Below, one piece after another: positions 16,901 through 24,067 of a stretch of 64,000 nucleotides of DNA (within the stretch, counting starts at the first letter, position 1; each line of letters opens with the position of its first letter). The DNA comes from Ruminococcus sp. Phil11 (GTDB lineage: Bacteria > Bacillota > Clostridia > Oscillospirales > Ruminococcaceae): positions 280,779-344,778 of the forward strand of contig MSGZ01000024.1 in NCBI GenBank assembly GCA_001940925.1, read 5' to 3'. The notes below the pieces were generated by a model, which ran no database searches, was not told the DNA's origin, and was given only the letters and a program-made list of their open reading frames with translations. A program made the position numbers and the translations under genes.

Positions 16901-17198
16901 GCCGCTTTCGGGTCACTGCTGGAGCGGCCGCGACGGGATCGACGCCGCGATCGACAAGTTCGGCTACCAGAAGAACGAATACTTCGTGCTGGCCGCGACC
17001 GGTACCGAGGATATCGCTTACGGTAACATGGTTCCGCTGGTCAATGACCTCAAGCAGGATCCGCGCTTTACCTACACGAGCGATTTCTCCAAGGGCAACT
17101 TCTACTTCCTCGCGGCGCAGGGCAATGTCCACTGGTGGCCGCAGGTGCGCCATTACATCTACGACGCACTCCCGCTGTTCTTCCATGAAGGCGTATAA
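13998..17198 (+). CDS. Secreted GH43 - CBM22 - dockerin - CE1 feruloyl esterase
   Basis: 1066 residues. Signal peptide ~1-34. GH43 five-blade propeller ~35-325 (PFIWSDVPDDDIIRVGDTYY base region, MYHDASMLFDDDGRKYLVYG, and GEGSHIHKIGDYYY with the acid Glu) with a C-terminal beta-sandwich (~340-545) of the kind found in GH43 xylosidase/arabinofuranosidase subfamilies. Then a CBM22-like module (~552-700), a type I dockerin (~710-775; DVNSDGVINAIDL and DVDRNDVVRIADV) and a CE1 esterase (~805-1066; nucleophile S947 in GGFSMGGG, LMHGGNE oxyanion strand, His in VHWWPQ). It would release sugars and ferulate from arabinoxylan on a scaffoldin. The RBS GGGGGAAAG fits the start. CBM and dockerin parts resemble those of its neighbours. 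Confidence 0.92.
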   Translation: MKHTRVLSAATALLCAAGLLTAFPRVTEPLTANAAATIANPFIWSDVPDDDIIRVGDTYYMVHTTMYFAPGAPIMKSKDLFSWEMCNYVYDTYADGAKQTLSGGQHDYSHGQWATSLRYHDGKYYVFFGSYGTGKSYIYQTTDIENGPWTRSEVNGMYHDASMLFDDDGRKYLVYGSGEFHIKEFNDDMTGFKAGGLDKALFKTNLSGLSGEGSHIHKIGDYYYIFIIAWPNGHPRTEYCYRSKSLTGNWEGKVVLESGLGTYGSGVAQGGIVQTPEGKWYALLFQDHGAVGRVPVLVPMTWQNDWPVLGEGGKAPVTLTVPDTYKGTFMAKDDDFSYDTNKLDLLWQWNHNPDNSAWSVTDRPGYLRLTNKTTANELLHARNTLTMRTEGPSCSSMVKLDTKGMKPGDYAGLSAFQFKYGNVGVYVGDDGSKKVYMAVNGGDKVENSSNKIVAQQNMSGDEVYLKVDFNFNTVDSSFNVSNNIDKANFYYSFDGSSWTKIGDTLNMSYDLTLFTGYRSGLYSYGTKSTGGYADFDYFDYERAEWNVPQVVEPDADGYWLHCTFENGVDGFRARGAETASSTSAEKYAGSKSMLVSGREASWQAACHTLSTAAFEPGKAYSFSADAMYKTGSDTDTFHFTFQYTGTDGEVHYAKIATETAMKGEWVQLSNPAFKIPADCAGEMYIYVETAESSVDFYVDEVIAAPEGTAIAGPGKSSFVLGDVNSDGVINAIDLSLAKKGILTEKFASSVAQKAADVDRNDVVRIADVVWIAKFVTGQTKEYPPQGERETPPPSDYIYPSNLQYKEAPGNYFRQPANHGTVVKENYTGINGAKTMYVYLPYGYNENTKYNIFYLMHGGNESEETCFNDSNIDIDIMLDNMIANGDIEPMIVVTPTFNRCPDGAGDVWKEMRETIIPYVEGKYSTYADSTSISDLNKSRYHRAYGGFSMGGGSTWNCFINNLDIIAYFMPLSGHCWSGRDGIDAAIDKFGYQKNEYFVLAATGTEDIAYGNMVPLVNDLKQDPRFTYTSDFSKGNFYFLAAQGNVHWWPQVRHYIYDALPLFFHEGV

Positions 17199-17253
17199 CA
17201 GCGATTATTCCGACGCATTCTTTTGAGGCTTTGTCCTCACCCTCCCTCTCTCC

Positions 17254-17274
17254 GGGGTCTGATCCTCAGACCCC
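17254..17274 (+). other. Stable hairpin after the GH43-CE1 gene
   Basis: GGGGTCTGA-TCC-TCAGACCCC is a perfect 9-bp stem without a T-run, 18 nt before the true terminator. It may protect the mRNA 3' end. Confidence 0.45.
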
Positions 17275-17291
17275 ATAAAGAACAACCTATT

Positions 17292-17326
17292 GGGTGCTGG
17301 CCTGTACGGTCGGCACCCGTTTTTTT
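17292..17326 (+). terminator. Terminator of the GH43-CE1 gene
   Basis: GGGTGCTGGCC and GGTCGGCACCC form an 11-bp stem followed by GTTTTTTT. Confidence 0.88.
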
Positions 17327-17411
17327 CAGAGGCAAAATTAAGTATATTTCTTCCGCTGCGGCGTCTAAGATACAGAAAGGAAAAAGCAAATTTTCGCGAA
17401 AGGAGAAACCG

Positions 17412-17966
17412 ATGGACAAGGGGGCAGGCAGCTACAGCCGTTATCTGGACGGCGACGATACCGGCATGGCAGAGCTGATCCGCGATTACAGGGACGGTCT
17501 GCTGCTGTATCTCAACAGCTATCTGAACGATCTCAGTCTTGCGGAGGACTGTGTGCAGGAAACCTTTATCAAGCTTGCTGTCAAAAAACCTGTGTTCCGC
17601 GGAGAGAGCTCCTTCAAAACATGGCTGTATACGGTCGGGCGGAATATTGCGGTCAGTGCGGTGCGGAAGGCTGCAAGGCGCGGCGATGTGCTGCTTGATG
17701 CCTGCGATGCGCTGAAAGCGGAGACTGACCTCGAACGAACGTATCTGAAAGAGGAGCAGAGAATAACCGTACACAGGGCAATCCGCAGACTGAACCCGGA
17801 CGCTCAGCGCGTTCTGCATCTGACCTATTTTGAAGGATTCAGCAACGCAGAAACAGCGGGCATCATGCATAAAACGAAAAAGCAGATCGAAAACCTGCTC
17901 TATCACGCAAGAAAAAAACTGCGTGCAGAGCTTGAAAAGGAGGGCTTTGACTATGAAGAGCTATGA
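17412..17966 (+). CDS. ECF-type RNA polymerase sigma factor
   Basis: 184 residues. Region 2 (~20-85) holds LAEDCVQETFIKLA and the aromatic FKTWLYTVGRNIAVSAVR promoter-melting segment. Region 4 (~120-178) holds LNPDAQRVLHLTYFEGFSNAETAGIMHKTKKQIENLLYHAR (quoted here as its helix-turn-helix; key residues L-HLTYFEGFS and AETAGIMH). The start at 17412 has AGGAGAAACC before it. It overlaps the next gene, a membrane protein, by 14 nt, the usual sigma/anti-sigma layout. It lies directly after the xylanase locus, but no target promoters can be assigned. Confidence 0.88.
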   Translation: MDKGAGSYSRYLDGDDTGMAELIRDYRDGLLLYLNSYLNDLSLAEDCVQETFIKLAVKKPVFRGESSFKTWLYTVGRNIAVSAVRKAARRGDVLLDACDALKAETDLERTYLKEEQRITVHRAIRRLNPDAQRVLHLTYFEGFSNAETAGIMHKTKKQIENLLYHARKKLRAELEKEGFDYEEL

Positions 17967-18729
17967 GGCAATGACGTCGTGCGTACTGGCGGCAAGGGAC
18001 GCAATCCTTCAAAAGCGGCGGAGACGGCGCACGGTGCTGCTCTGCTGTTTGCCGGTCCTATGCTGTGCGGCCGCGGCCTTGGGGTTCCGGCAGTATCTGA
18101 ACCGGAAGCCGGTGACCGTTCAGCAGAGCGATCTGCCTGCGGTCAGCATTCATGCGGAGACAGAGATTCCTGCGAACAATGAGAAACAGAAAGCGGCAGG
18201 GGCGTATGCACCGGAGGAGCCGGAGCAGGCTGCACAGACAAATACAGATAACAGCGGAGAGAAGCCTGCAGAGCCGGCCGCGGAGCTGCCGCATGATGTT
18301 CCGCAGACAGAGCCCATCGGTCAGCCGCCCGAAGACCTTGAGCCGGAGCCGCCGACCGAAGCGGAAGACTGTCCCGATACGCATGAATACCGTCCGTGGG
18401 AGGATCTGGCGGTCAATCAGCAGTATTTCGGTGCGGATATCGGGCGGATTCCGGCAGAAAACGGCGCGGATACGGTGTTCTATCAGACCGCAGAGCAGGA
18501 GGTTCCGGCAGCGGATATCGGGGAATATCTCTGTGAAGCATTCATGAGCGGATACGACTTCTATGATGCTGCCGCAGACAAATATCATCATTGTTATGCA
18601 AAGGCGTACCGGATCATCGGGCGTGAACAGGACGATGCCGTCGCAATTCAGTTTGATGACGGCGGCGCGTATTATCTGTATGAGCATACGCAGGCGGCAG
18701 ACGGCGCGGCAGACGGTCTGACGGGATAA
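17953..18729 (+). CDS. Single-pass membrane protein, probable anti-sigma partner
   Basis: 258 residues. A short cytoplasmic N-terminus ends in basic KRRRRR. One membrane segment follows (~27-44; TVLLCCLPVLCCAAAALGF). Then comes an extracytoplasmic Pro/Glu-rich stalk (~70-140) and a small C-terminal domain (~150-258) I do not recognise. The coding start lies inside the end of the sigma factor gene, so coupled translation and a role as its regulator are likely. No zinc-binding HxxxCxxC anti-sigma motif is visible in the short cytoplasmic part, so the mode of inhibition is unclear. Confidence 0.65.
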   Translation: MKSYEAMTSCVLAARDAILQKRRRRRTVLLCCLPVLCCAAAALGFRQYLNRKPVTVQQSDLPAVSIHAETEIPANNEKQKAAGAYAPEEPEQAAQTNTDNSGEKPAEPAAELPHDVPQTEPIGQPPEDLEPEPPTEAEDCPDTHEYRPWEDLAVNQQYFGADIGRIPAENGADTVFYQTAEQEVPAADIGEYLCEAFMSGYDFYDAAADKYHHCYAKAYRIIGREQDDAVAIQFDDGGAYYLYEHTQAADGAADGLTG

Positions 18730-18763
18730 GCGGTGCTGATTGTATCCGGCCTTATTGTACTGC

Positions 18764-18801
18764 AAAAAACAGGCACTGACCTTTTGGCCGGTGCCTGTTT
18801 G
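18764..18801 (+). terminator. Terminator of the sigma / membrane-partner operon
   Basis: AAACAGGCACTGACC and GGCCGGTGCCTGTTT pair around TTTT. Confidence 0.85.
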
Positions 18802-18859
18802 TGATACAGAATAATGCTTGCGGCGAAGCACATCCGGGGATTCGCCGGAGATGATGCTG

Positions 18860-19825
18860 TTATACCATATTCGTCATCAGCAGCGGGGTGACGGCGATCT
18901 GCCGCTCGTCGGCGTCCCAGAACATCACGCCGAGCAGATCAAATTCCCGCAGGCCGCAGCGTCCGAACTGCACATCCCGCCGCAGAATATCGCGGTGACG
19001 GCGGCGTTCCTGCCGGATGCGGAACAGACGCATCTGAATGTTGATCTGTTCGCCCGCGTAGGTATAGCTCTTGCGCACGATGACAGGGCCGCTCTCCGCG
19101 CCGCTCGAGATCCATTCCGTGTGCGTCATGCGCAGCGAGATGAACCGGCACGGTCTGCGCTCCGCAAAGCCGCGCATCGCGTCCTCCCATGAGGTACAGA
19201 GCTGTCCCTGCTCCTTGAGCAGCTGCTCCAGCCTGTCCTTCGCGTCGATGCAGGCGGTCTTGTCGGAGAAGCTCAGCGAATCCGCAATCTCGTCAAAGCC
19301 CGGAACCTGCTGCATCCGCGAACGGATCTCCTCCGGCTTGGCGCAGTAATAATACTCGCTGCTTTCATACCGCCGGTATTTTTCCAGCGCATCGTGGATT
19401 TTATTGTAGATCATCTGGTTCGGGCAGAGCCGGTAATCGGCAAAGACGGAAATGCCGTCATGCGTGAAATGCTCCTTGATCGCTGCTGCACAGCCCGCAG
19501 AGCGGCTGTCGCCGTAATCGCACTGGCAGATGATGTCCTCGCCTGCGCGGTAGACCTCGTAGATAAACGCGGCGATGTCGTCCGCCTCCGGGAAAAAGCT
19601 CTCGACCGTCAGGCCGTAATCGCTCAGGTCGTTCGGGTCGAGGTCATCGACTGCTGCCTGATAAAGCCGGCATTTCAGGCGGGAGTAATCCGGCACTGTA
19701 TAATGCGCACTGCGCAGCCGCTTGTCCGGCGTATCGTAAAAACTGATGACGGCGGTGTTCGGCGGAAATTCTCCGCGCACGGTCAGCGTTTCCATGTCCC
19801 GGCGGGAGCAGATCATGACTTTCAT
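18860..19825 (-). CDS. Protein with PTP-like CxxxxxR phosphate-binding loop, function unknown
   Basis: 321 residues. The N-terminal ~165 residues resemble dual-specificity or tyrosine-phosphatase-like proteins: strand ICQCDYGDSRSAGCAAAI matches the C(X)5R(S) phosphate loop, with the nucleophile as the second Cys. The C-terminal half (~180-321) is rich in charged residues and not recognised. It has no signal peptide or membrane segment. The start at 19825 has GGAGG upstream; an in-frame start 19 codons earlier would fall in the promoter region. It stands alone. Substrate and activity are not established. Confidence 0.6.
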   Translation of the reverse strand: MKVMICSRRDMETLTVRGEFPPNTAVISFYDTPDKRLRSAHYTVPDYSRLKCRLYQAAVDDLDPNDLSDYGLTVESFFPEADDIAAFIYEVYRAGEDIICQCDYGDSRSAGCAAAIKEHFTHDGISVFADYRLCPNQMIYNKIHDALEKYRRYESSEYYYCAKPEEIRSRMQQVPGFDEIADSLSFSDKTACIDAKDRLEQLLKEQGQLCTSWEDAMRGFAERRPCRFISLRMTHTEWISSGAESGPVIVRKSYTYAGEQINIQMRLFRIRQERRRHRDILRRDVQFGRCGLREFDLLGVMFWDADERQIAVTPLLMTNMV

Positions 19826-20021
19826 ATCCTGCCTCCATAGCGTTGTGATCGAAAAAAACGGTACCTTTCTATTATAACACATTGTTTGCCGATTTGTGCC
19901 GGAAATCGCAGTTTATACGCAAAATCTGTGTTTTGCATAAAACGCCGCAGGCGATTTTGTGCAGAATGTTCATGAAAAATGCGGTGATTCCGAGAATGAT
20001 CTGACAGGCTTGCGGATATGC

Positions 20022-20062
20022 AAAACCGGTACTGAATGCACACACATACAGTACCGGTTTTT
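20022..20062 (-). terminator. Terminator of the cdaA-cdaR operon
   Basis: AAAACCGGTACTG and CAGTACCGGTTTT form a 13-bp perfect stem, T-rich on both sides, just after the cdaR stop. Confidence 0.85.
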
Positions 20063-20069
20063 CGTGATC

Positions 20070-21542
20070 TTATTCATCCGCCACGGTGATATTGATATCG
20101 ACCGTCGGTTTGTTTTTGGACGTCGCGGAGACCCATACAATCCCGGAATTCTCCGGCAGCTCCACGCCGACATTGACCGTTTTCCGGCCGGCCTCGACAT
20201 GCGGCATCATATCGGCGGTCAGCTTCAGATCCGCAGCCTGGATCTTTTCCAGATCCTTCGGCCTGCCGATCAGTGTGACGGCTGTCTGACCGTTCGGCTG
20301 ATCGAACTGATACTGATAGCCTGCACGCTTGTCATTCCGGTACGTGATCGTACTGTTCGGGATCCAGAACACCCGCTTTTCCAGGTCGGTGTCCTCCAGC
20401 GAAATATAGACCTCGCTGATCTTGGTGACGACTTCATAATCACTGTTGACGTCCACTTTGTATTCCTCGTCAATGGAAAGTCCGCTGAGCGAAGGCATAT
20501 TCACGCTGTAATTGTCGATCGTCATCAGACCTTCCTTTTTATCGGGATCGTCTGTCCGCAGCGTCAGGAACAGATTGTTTTCCGTACCGTCGCCGTTGTC
20601 CTCGCCGTAGCCCGGCAGTGTGTACACCCCGTTCTCCGTCCGGATACGGATCCTCTGATAAATAAAGTTCTGAAATTCCTCATCATCCGGCATTTCCGAG
20701 ATCGTACCGGAAACAGGCAGGGTGCGCTGGTAATAGACCGGGATCGTCACGGAGAAGCTTTCTCTCTGCAGCGAAAAGATCCCGTCACTGTTGTCGATCT
20801 CCTGCCCGCTGCTGTCCATCAGCGTAAATTCGGAAACATCGTTGAAGATCTTGGTCTCGGTCAGCTTGCCGCTGCTGCTGACCGTCAGGGAAACATGGTC
20901 GATCTGGTCGATCATCGTGGACGGCCCCTTGACAATGACCGTTGCCGGATCGACAATGACCTGCTGCTCGTCGATCCGGGTCACGGCGTCTGCCGTTTTC
21001 AGATTCGGAAGCAGGACTGTCTTGCTGACCGGGACGGTTTTGCTGTCAAAGCGGTCGAGGCTGACATTGATCGTGGACGGATCCAGCTCGACCTTTGCCA
21101 CACCGCCGCCGTCAGACCGGATCTCCTTGCCGCCGTTCTCTCTGTCCTTTTTATAGCGGAGACCCAGCGGGAGCGTCTGATCGCCGGGTTCCTTCTTCAC
21201 TTTTTCGTAATCGACATAAACCTCAACATCGTCTTCCTCAAGGCCGCCGATCGCGGAAATGTTGCCGAGGATGCTGACCTCGACCTTCTGCTTCGCGAGT
21301 GCCGCTTCGGATTCCGGCAGGAGCTTCAGATTATAGCTTTCCGCCTGCGTATCCGCAAGATCGGCAGAAATGCCTTCGAGATGAAACGCTTTGGTCTGAT
21401 CCGGCACAAGCATTGTCCAGACCAGAAGTGCTGACGCAAATGATACGATCAGCAGAAACAGATTTGCACGGTTCGGCCTGCGCAGCTTCGGCAGTGCGGA
21501 AAGCAGTCCGCCTGTGCGCTTCGGTGTCTGGTTTTCTTCCAT
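20070..21542 (-). CDS. cdaR: YbbR-domain protein CdaR, regulator of the diadenylate cyclase
   Basis: 490 residues. One N-terminal membrane segment (~24-42; NLFLLIVSFASALLVW) is followed by several tandem YbbR-like beta domains outside the membrane (recurring pattern of VSLTV, VKGP and T-PVSKTVLL strands). CdaR proteins bind and modulate the membrane diadenylate cyclase CdaA. It starts 3 nt after the cdaA stop with AAGGAGG as RBS, so the two form one operon. No glmM is seen downstream, unlike the classic cdaA-cdaR-glmM order. Confidence 0.85.
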   Translation of the reverse strand: MEENQTPKRTGGLLSALPKLRRPNRANLFLLIVSFASALLVWTMLVPDQTKAFHLEGISADLADTQAESYNLKLLPESEAALAKQKVEVSILGNISAIGGLEEDDVEVYVDYEKVKKEPGDQTLPLGLRYKKDRENGGKEIRSDGGGVAKVELDPSTINVSLDRFDSKTVPVSKTVLLPNLKTADAVTRIDEQQVIVDPATVIVKGPSTMIDQIDHVSLTVSSSGKLTETKIFNDVSEFTLMDSSGQEIDNSDGIFSLQRESFSVTIPVYYQRTLPVSGTISEMPDDEEFQNFIYQRIRIRTENGVYTLPGYGEDNGDGTENNLFLTLRTDDPDKKEGLMTIDNYSVNMPSLSGLSIDEEYKVDVNSDYEVVTKISEVYISLEDTDLEKRVFWIPNSTITYRNDKRAGYQYQFDQPNGQTAVTLIGRPKDLEKIQAADLKLTADMMPHVEAGRKTVNVGVELPENSGIVWVSATSKNKPTVDINITVADE

Positions 21543-21545
21543 CGG

Positions 21546-22520
21546 TCAGCCCTCCTTTCCCTTGACAGAGGACTGCTCCTTCTCAGCGGGCTGCTTTGAA
21601 GGCTCCCCCTCTGCTTTTTTGCGGAGGAACGGGATGATCGGTTTGCCGCGCAGCGCGTCCTTCTCCTGCGGGATCAGAACCTCGCGCAGCAGCTTTTCCA
21701 GTGTCAGCTTGGTATAATTGCGTGTCAGGATGCCGTCCCTTGCAACGGAGATCTGGCCGGTCTCCTCGGAGACGACGATGACAAGCGCATCGGAATTTTC
21801 GCTCATGCCGATTGCGGCACGGTGACGGGAGCCGAGATGCTTGTCGATCAGCTCCTCCTTCTGCGGCTTCGGCAGGAAGCACGCTGCCGCCCAGATAATG
21901 CCGTCGCGCATAATGACGGCACCGTCATGCAGCGGGGTCTTGTTGAAAAAGATATTGCCGAACAGCTCGACGCTCGGCTCCGCCTTCATGACGGTGCCGT
22001 TGGAGATCTGCTCGCCCAGTCTGGACGCACGCTCAATGACGATCAGTGCGCCGGTCGCCGTTCTGGAGAGCTGCGCGACCGATTCCGAGATGATCGGGAT
22101 CGCACGGTTCCACTGTGCGATGACGTCCTCGCTCTCGCCGATCGTCAGCTTGGAAAGGCGCGAGGTCGTTGCACCGAATTTTTCGAGAACACGGCGCAGC
22201 TCCGGCTGGAACAGCACGATGATCGCGATCAGTCCGACATTCAGTGCCTTGCCGGAGATCCAGTTCACGACCTGGAGATTCATCCAGTCACTGAGCAGAT
22301 AGACCCCCACGAGAATCAGGATGCCCTTGAGAAGTTGTCCGGCGCGCGTTTCGCGGACAAGCTTCAGGATCACGTAGATCATGCCGGTCAGCAATGCGAT
22401 ATCCAGCAAATTGGCCGGATTGCTCATCGACTTGAACAGATTGTAAAGCTTATCAGTCACGGTTCCCAATGCCATCTGCATGGCCGCGAGACTGAGATAA
22501 GGCAGAAAACTACCGAACAC
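21546..22520 (-). CDS. cdaA: Membrane diadenylate cyclase CdaA (c-di-AMP synthase)
   Basis: About 324 residues. Three N-terminal membrane segments (ALLTGMIYVILKLV, LLKGILILVGVYLLS, LNVGLIAIIVLF) precede the DAC (DisA_N) domain (~110-270). The catalytic motifs are intact: DGA in PLHDGAVIMRDG and RHR in GSRHRAAIGMSE. It makes c-di-AMP from two ATP, governing osmotic and cell-wall homeostasis. The C-terminal ~40 residues form a charged tail. The start is a GTG: 22520 fits the GGGAG spacing better than the in-frame GTG at 22529. Confidence 0.92.
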   Translation of the reverse strand: MFGSFLPYLSLAAMQMALGTVTDKLYNLFKSMSNPANLLDIALLTGMIYVILKLVRETRAGQLLKGILILVGVYLLSDWMNLQVVNWISGKALNVGLIAIIVLFQPELRRVLEKFGATTSRLSKLTIGESEDVIAQWNRAIPIISESVAQLSRTATGALIVIERASRLGEQISNGTVMKAEPSVELFGNIFFNKTPLHDGAVIMRDGIIWAAACFLPKPQKEELIDKHLGSRHRAAIGMSENSDALVIVVSEETGQISVARDGILTRNYTKLTLEKLLREVLIPQEKDALRGKPIIPFLRKKAEGEPSKQPAEKEQSSVKGKEG

Positions 22521-22599
22521 GCCGCTCACTCCCTTCTGTCAGCCGTGCACCGGCCTTGATCGACATTTGTCTGGCACATTCCGTATTCATCCAACATAT

Positions 22600-22628
22600 A
22601 GTATAACATATTTTTCGCATGATTTCAA
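22600..22628 (-). promoter_or_regulatory. Promoter of cdaA-cdaR
   Basis: Minus strand: TTGAAA at 22628-22623, a 17-nt spacer and TATACT at 22605-22600. Confidence 0.75.
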
Positions 22629-22747
22629 CCACTAAAACAAATTTTTTTCATACGTTTTTCTTTGTAATTTATTAAATTTTCATGTAGAAACAGCGCGGCG
22701 GCGAAAGAAGATTGCCGCGGTAAAAGGTGGGGAGAAGCAGCCTGTCA

Positions 22748-22841
22748 GAAGCCGCGTTCAGCGGCGTGTGCTTCGCTGCCGGGGAGAGATTCGCTTACCG
22801 CGCCCGGAGGGAAACGGAAGCGGGCACTGCCCGCCTTGACT
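22748..22841 (+). repeat. GC-rich promoter-upstream element, copy 1
   Basis: It starts GAAGCCGC, runs through a GCGGCGTG hairpin and a CGGAGGGAA block with GCGGGC, and ends in the -35 of the hydrogenase-type regulator promoter. A similar-length relative lies at 49225-49319 before a sigma factor promoter. No gene occupies 22530-22909; besides this element it holds the two divergent promoters and a GCGGC...GCCGC hairpin near 22693-22713. Confidence 0.55.
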
Positions 22842-22864
22842 TTTCTGACGGAATGCAGTATAAT
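22836..22864 (+). promoter_or_regulatory. Promoter for the TM1266-type regulator and probably the nitrogenase-like cluster
   Basis: TTGACT at 22836-22841, a 17-nt spacer and TATAAT at 22859-22864. It is the last strong promoter I see before the long co-directional run to 37.2 kb. Confidence 0.85.
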
Positions 22865-22909
22865 AGTGTCAGCAGAACATTTGCGATCAAACCGAAAGGA
22901 ATCATTCGC

Positions 22910-23164
22910 ATGGAAACCAGAGTCGCAGTCATTGCGATCATCGTGCAGGACAGCAGCTCCGCCGTGAGCATCAACTCCCTGCTGCACGAATACGATACCT
23001 ATATCATCGGGCGCATGGGCGTCCCGTACCGCTGCAAGGGCATCAGCATCATCAACATTGCCATTGATGCGCCGCAGGATGCGATCAACCGCTTGGCCGG
23101 TGCGATCGGCAGACTGAACGGCGTCAGTGCCAAGACGGTCTATGCGCCTGCCGCAGAAAACTGA
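22910..23164 (+). CDS. TM1266-family putative regulator of iron-only hydrogenase systems
   Basis: 84 residues, with the family's alpha/beta ACT-like fold pattern: RVAVIAIIVQDSSSAVSINSLL, then YIIGRMGVPYR, then ISIINIAIDAPQDAINRLAGAIGRL and VSAKTVYA (each stretch broken by short turns). The family is normally found beside [FeFe]-hydrogenase genes and hydEFG. Here it opens a nitrogenase-like/hyp gene run instead. Start ATG 22910 follows GAAAGGA. A longer in-frame ORF to 22727 overlaps the promoter and is not used. Its exact function, even in the known family, is unproven. Confidence 0.82.
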   Translation: METRVAVIAIIVQDSSSAVSINSLLHEYDTYIIGRMGVPYRCKGISIINIAIDAPQDAINRLAGAIGRLNGVSAKTVYAPAAEN

Positions 23165-23253
23165 ATCCGGACGCTTCTTCTGATGCCAAAACGCGGTTCC
23201 CCGCCTTGCGGCAAAAGTCTGATAGCGGATGCACGTACCGATATTGAAGATAC

Positions 23254-23294
23254 GGCAGCCCTGTCTCACTGTCAGAAGGGCTGCCTTCTGTTTT
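23254..23294 (+). terminator. Hairpin between the regulator and the first NifH-like gene (terminator or attenuator)
   Basis: GGCAGCCCT and AGGGCTGCC form a 9-bp stem, then TTCTGTTTTAAGGAG. The trailing T-stretch merges into the RBS of the next gene, so it could partly terminate transcription from the upstream promoter. Confidence 0.6.
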
Positions 23295-23307
23295 AAGGAG
23301 TTTTGTT

Positions 23308-24066
23308 ATGATCAAGCTTGCGGTCTACGGCAAGGGCGGGATCGGAAAATCCACGATCTCCGCAAATTTATCCGCGGTATTCGCGCAGAAGGGATACCGC
23401 GTCATGCAGATCGGCTGCGATCCGAAGGCCGATTCCACGGCACTGCTGCACGGCGGCTCCCGCATCCCGACGGTGCTGCAGCTCGAACGCGAAAAGGGCA
23501 GCGGCATCACGCTTTCCGACCTCGTCACGGAGTCGGAGAGCGGCGTGATCTGCGTGGAAGCCGGCGGCCCCGTCCCCGGCGTCGGCTGCGCGGGCAGAGG
23601 CATCATCAATGCGCTGGAAACGCTGAAAAAGCTCGGTGCTTATGAGATATACAAGCCGGATATCGTCATTTATGACGTCCTCGGCGATGTGGTTTGCGGC
23701 GGCTTCTCCATGCCGATGCGCAAGGGCTATGCCGACCGCGTGTTCGTCGTGACCTCCGGCGAAAAAATGGCGCGCTATGCCGCGGCCAATATCTGCATGG
23801 CGGTGCAGAATTTTCAGGGCAGGGGATATGCGTCCCTCGGCGGACTGATCCTCAACCGGCGCAATGTCGCGGACGAGGACGCCGCTGCCGCGGAGCTCGC
23901 TAAGGATTTTGACACGCGCGTCATCGGCGCGATCGACCGCTGTGCGGAGATTCAGCAGGCGGATGACATGGGTGTGCCGTTTGTGAATGCGTTTCCGGCA
24001 TGTCCTGCCGTACAGCAGCTCCGGCAGCTTGCGGACGCCATGCTTGCGGAATGCGGAGGGCTCTGA
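23308..24066 (+). CDS. NifH-like iron protein 1 of a nitrogenase-like system
   Basis: 252 residues, full length for the NifH/BchL/CfbC family of ATP-driven electron donors. Seen: P-loop [11 protein letters not shown], switch [10 protein letters not shown], the first cluster cysteine in [10 protein letters not shown], the second in [11 protein letters not shown], and the NRRN adenine-binding block. The two Cys per monomer would bridge a [4Fe-4S] cluster in the dimer. The CAGRG arginine matches the residue that is ADP-ribosylated in classical NifH. It begins 13 nt after the hairpin with AAGGAG and is followed 1 nt later by the NifD-like gene. The electron acceptor is presumably the adjoining D1/K1 pair. 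True nitrogen fixation is unlikely given the context. Confidence 0.92.
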   Translation: MIKLAVYGKGGIGKSTISANLSAVFAQKGYRVMQIGCDPKADSTALLHGGSRIPTVLQLEREKGSGITLSDLVTESESGVICVEAGGPVPGVGCAGRGIINALETLKKLGAYEIYKPDIVIYDVLGDVVCGGFSMPMRKGYADRVFVVTSGEKMARYAAANICMAVQNFQGRGYASLGGLILNRRNVADEDAAAAELAKDFDTRVIGAIDRCAEIQQADDMGVPFVNAFPACPAVQQLRQLADAMLAECGGL

Positions 24067-24067
24067 T

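Noticed and set aside
22748..22841. Possible riboswitch or structured RNA ahead of the regulator gene
   Set aside because: It lies upstream of the promoter -35 rather than in the transcript, so it is treated as a DNA repeat.
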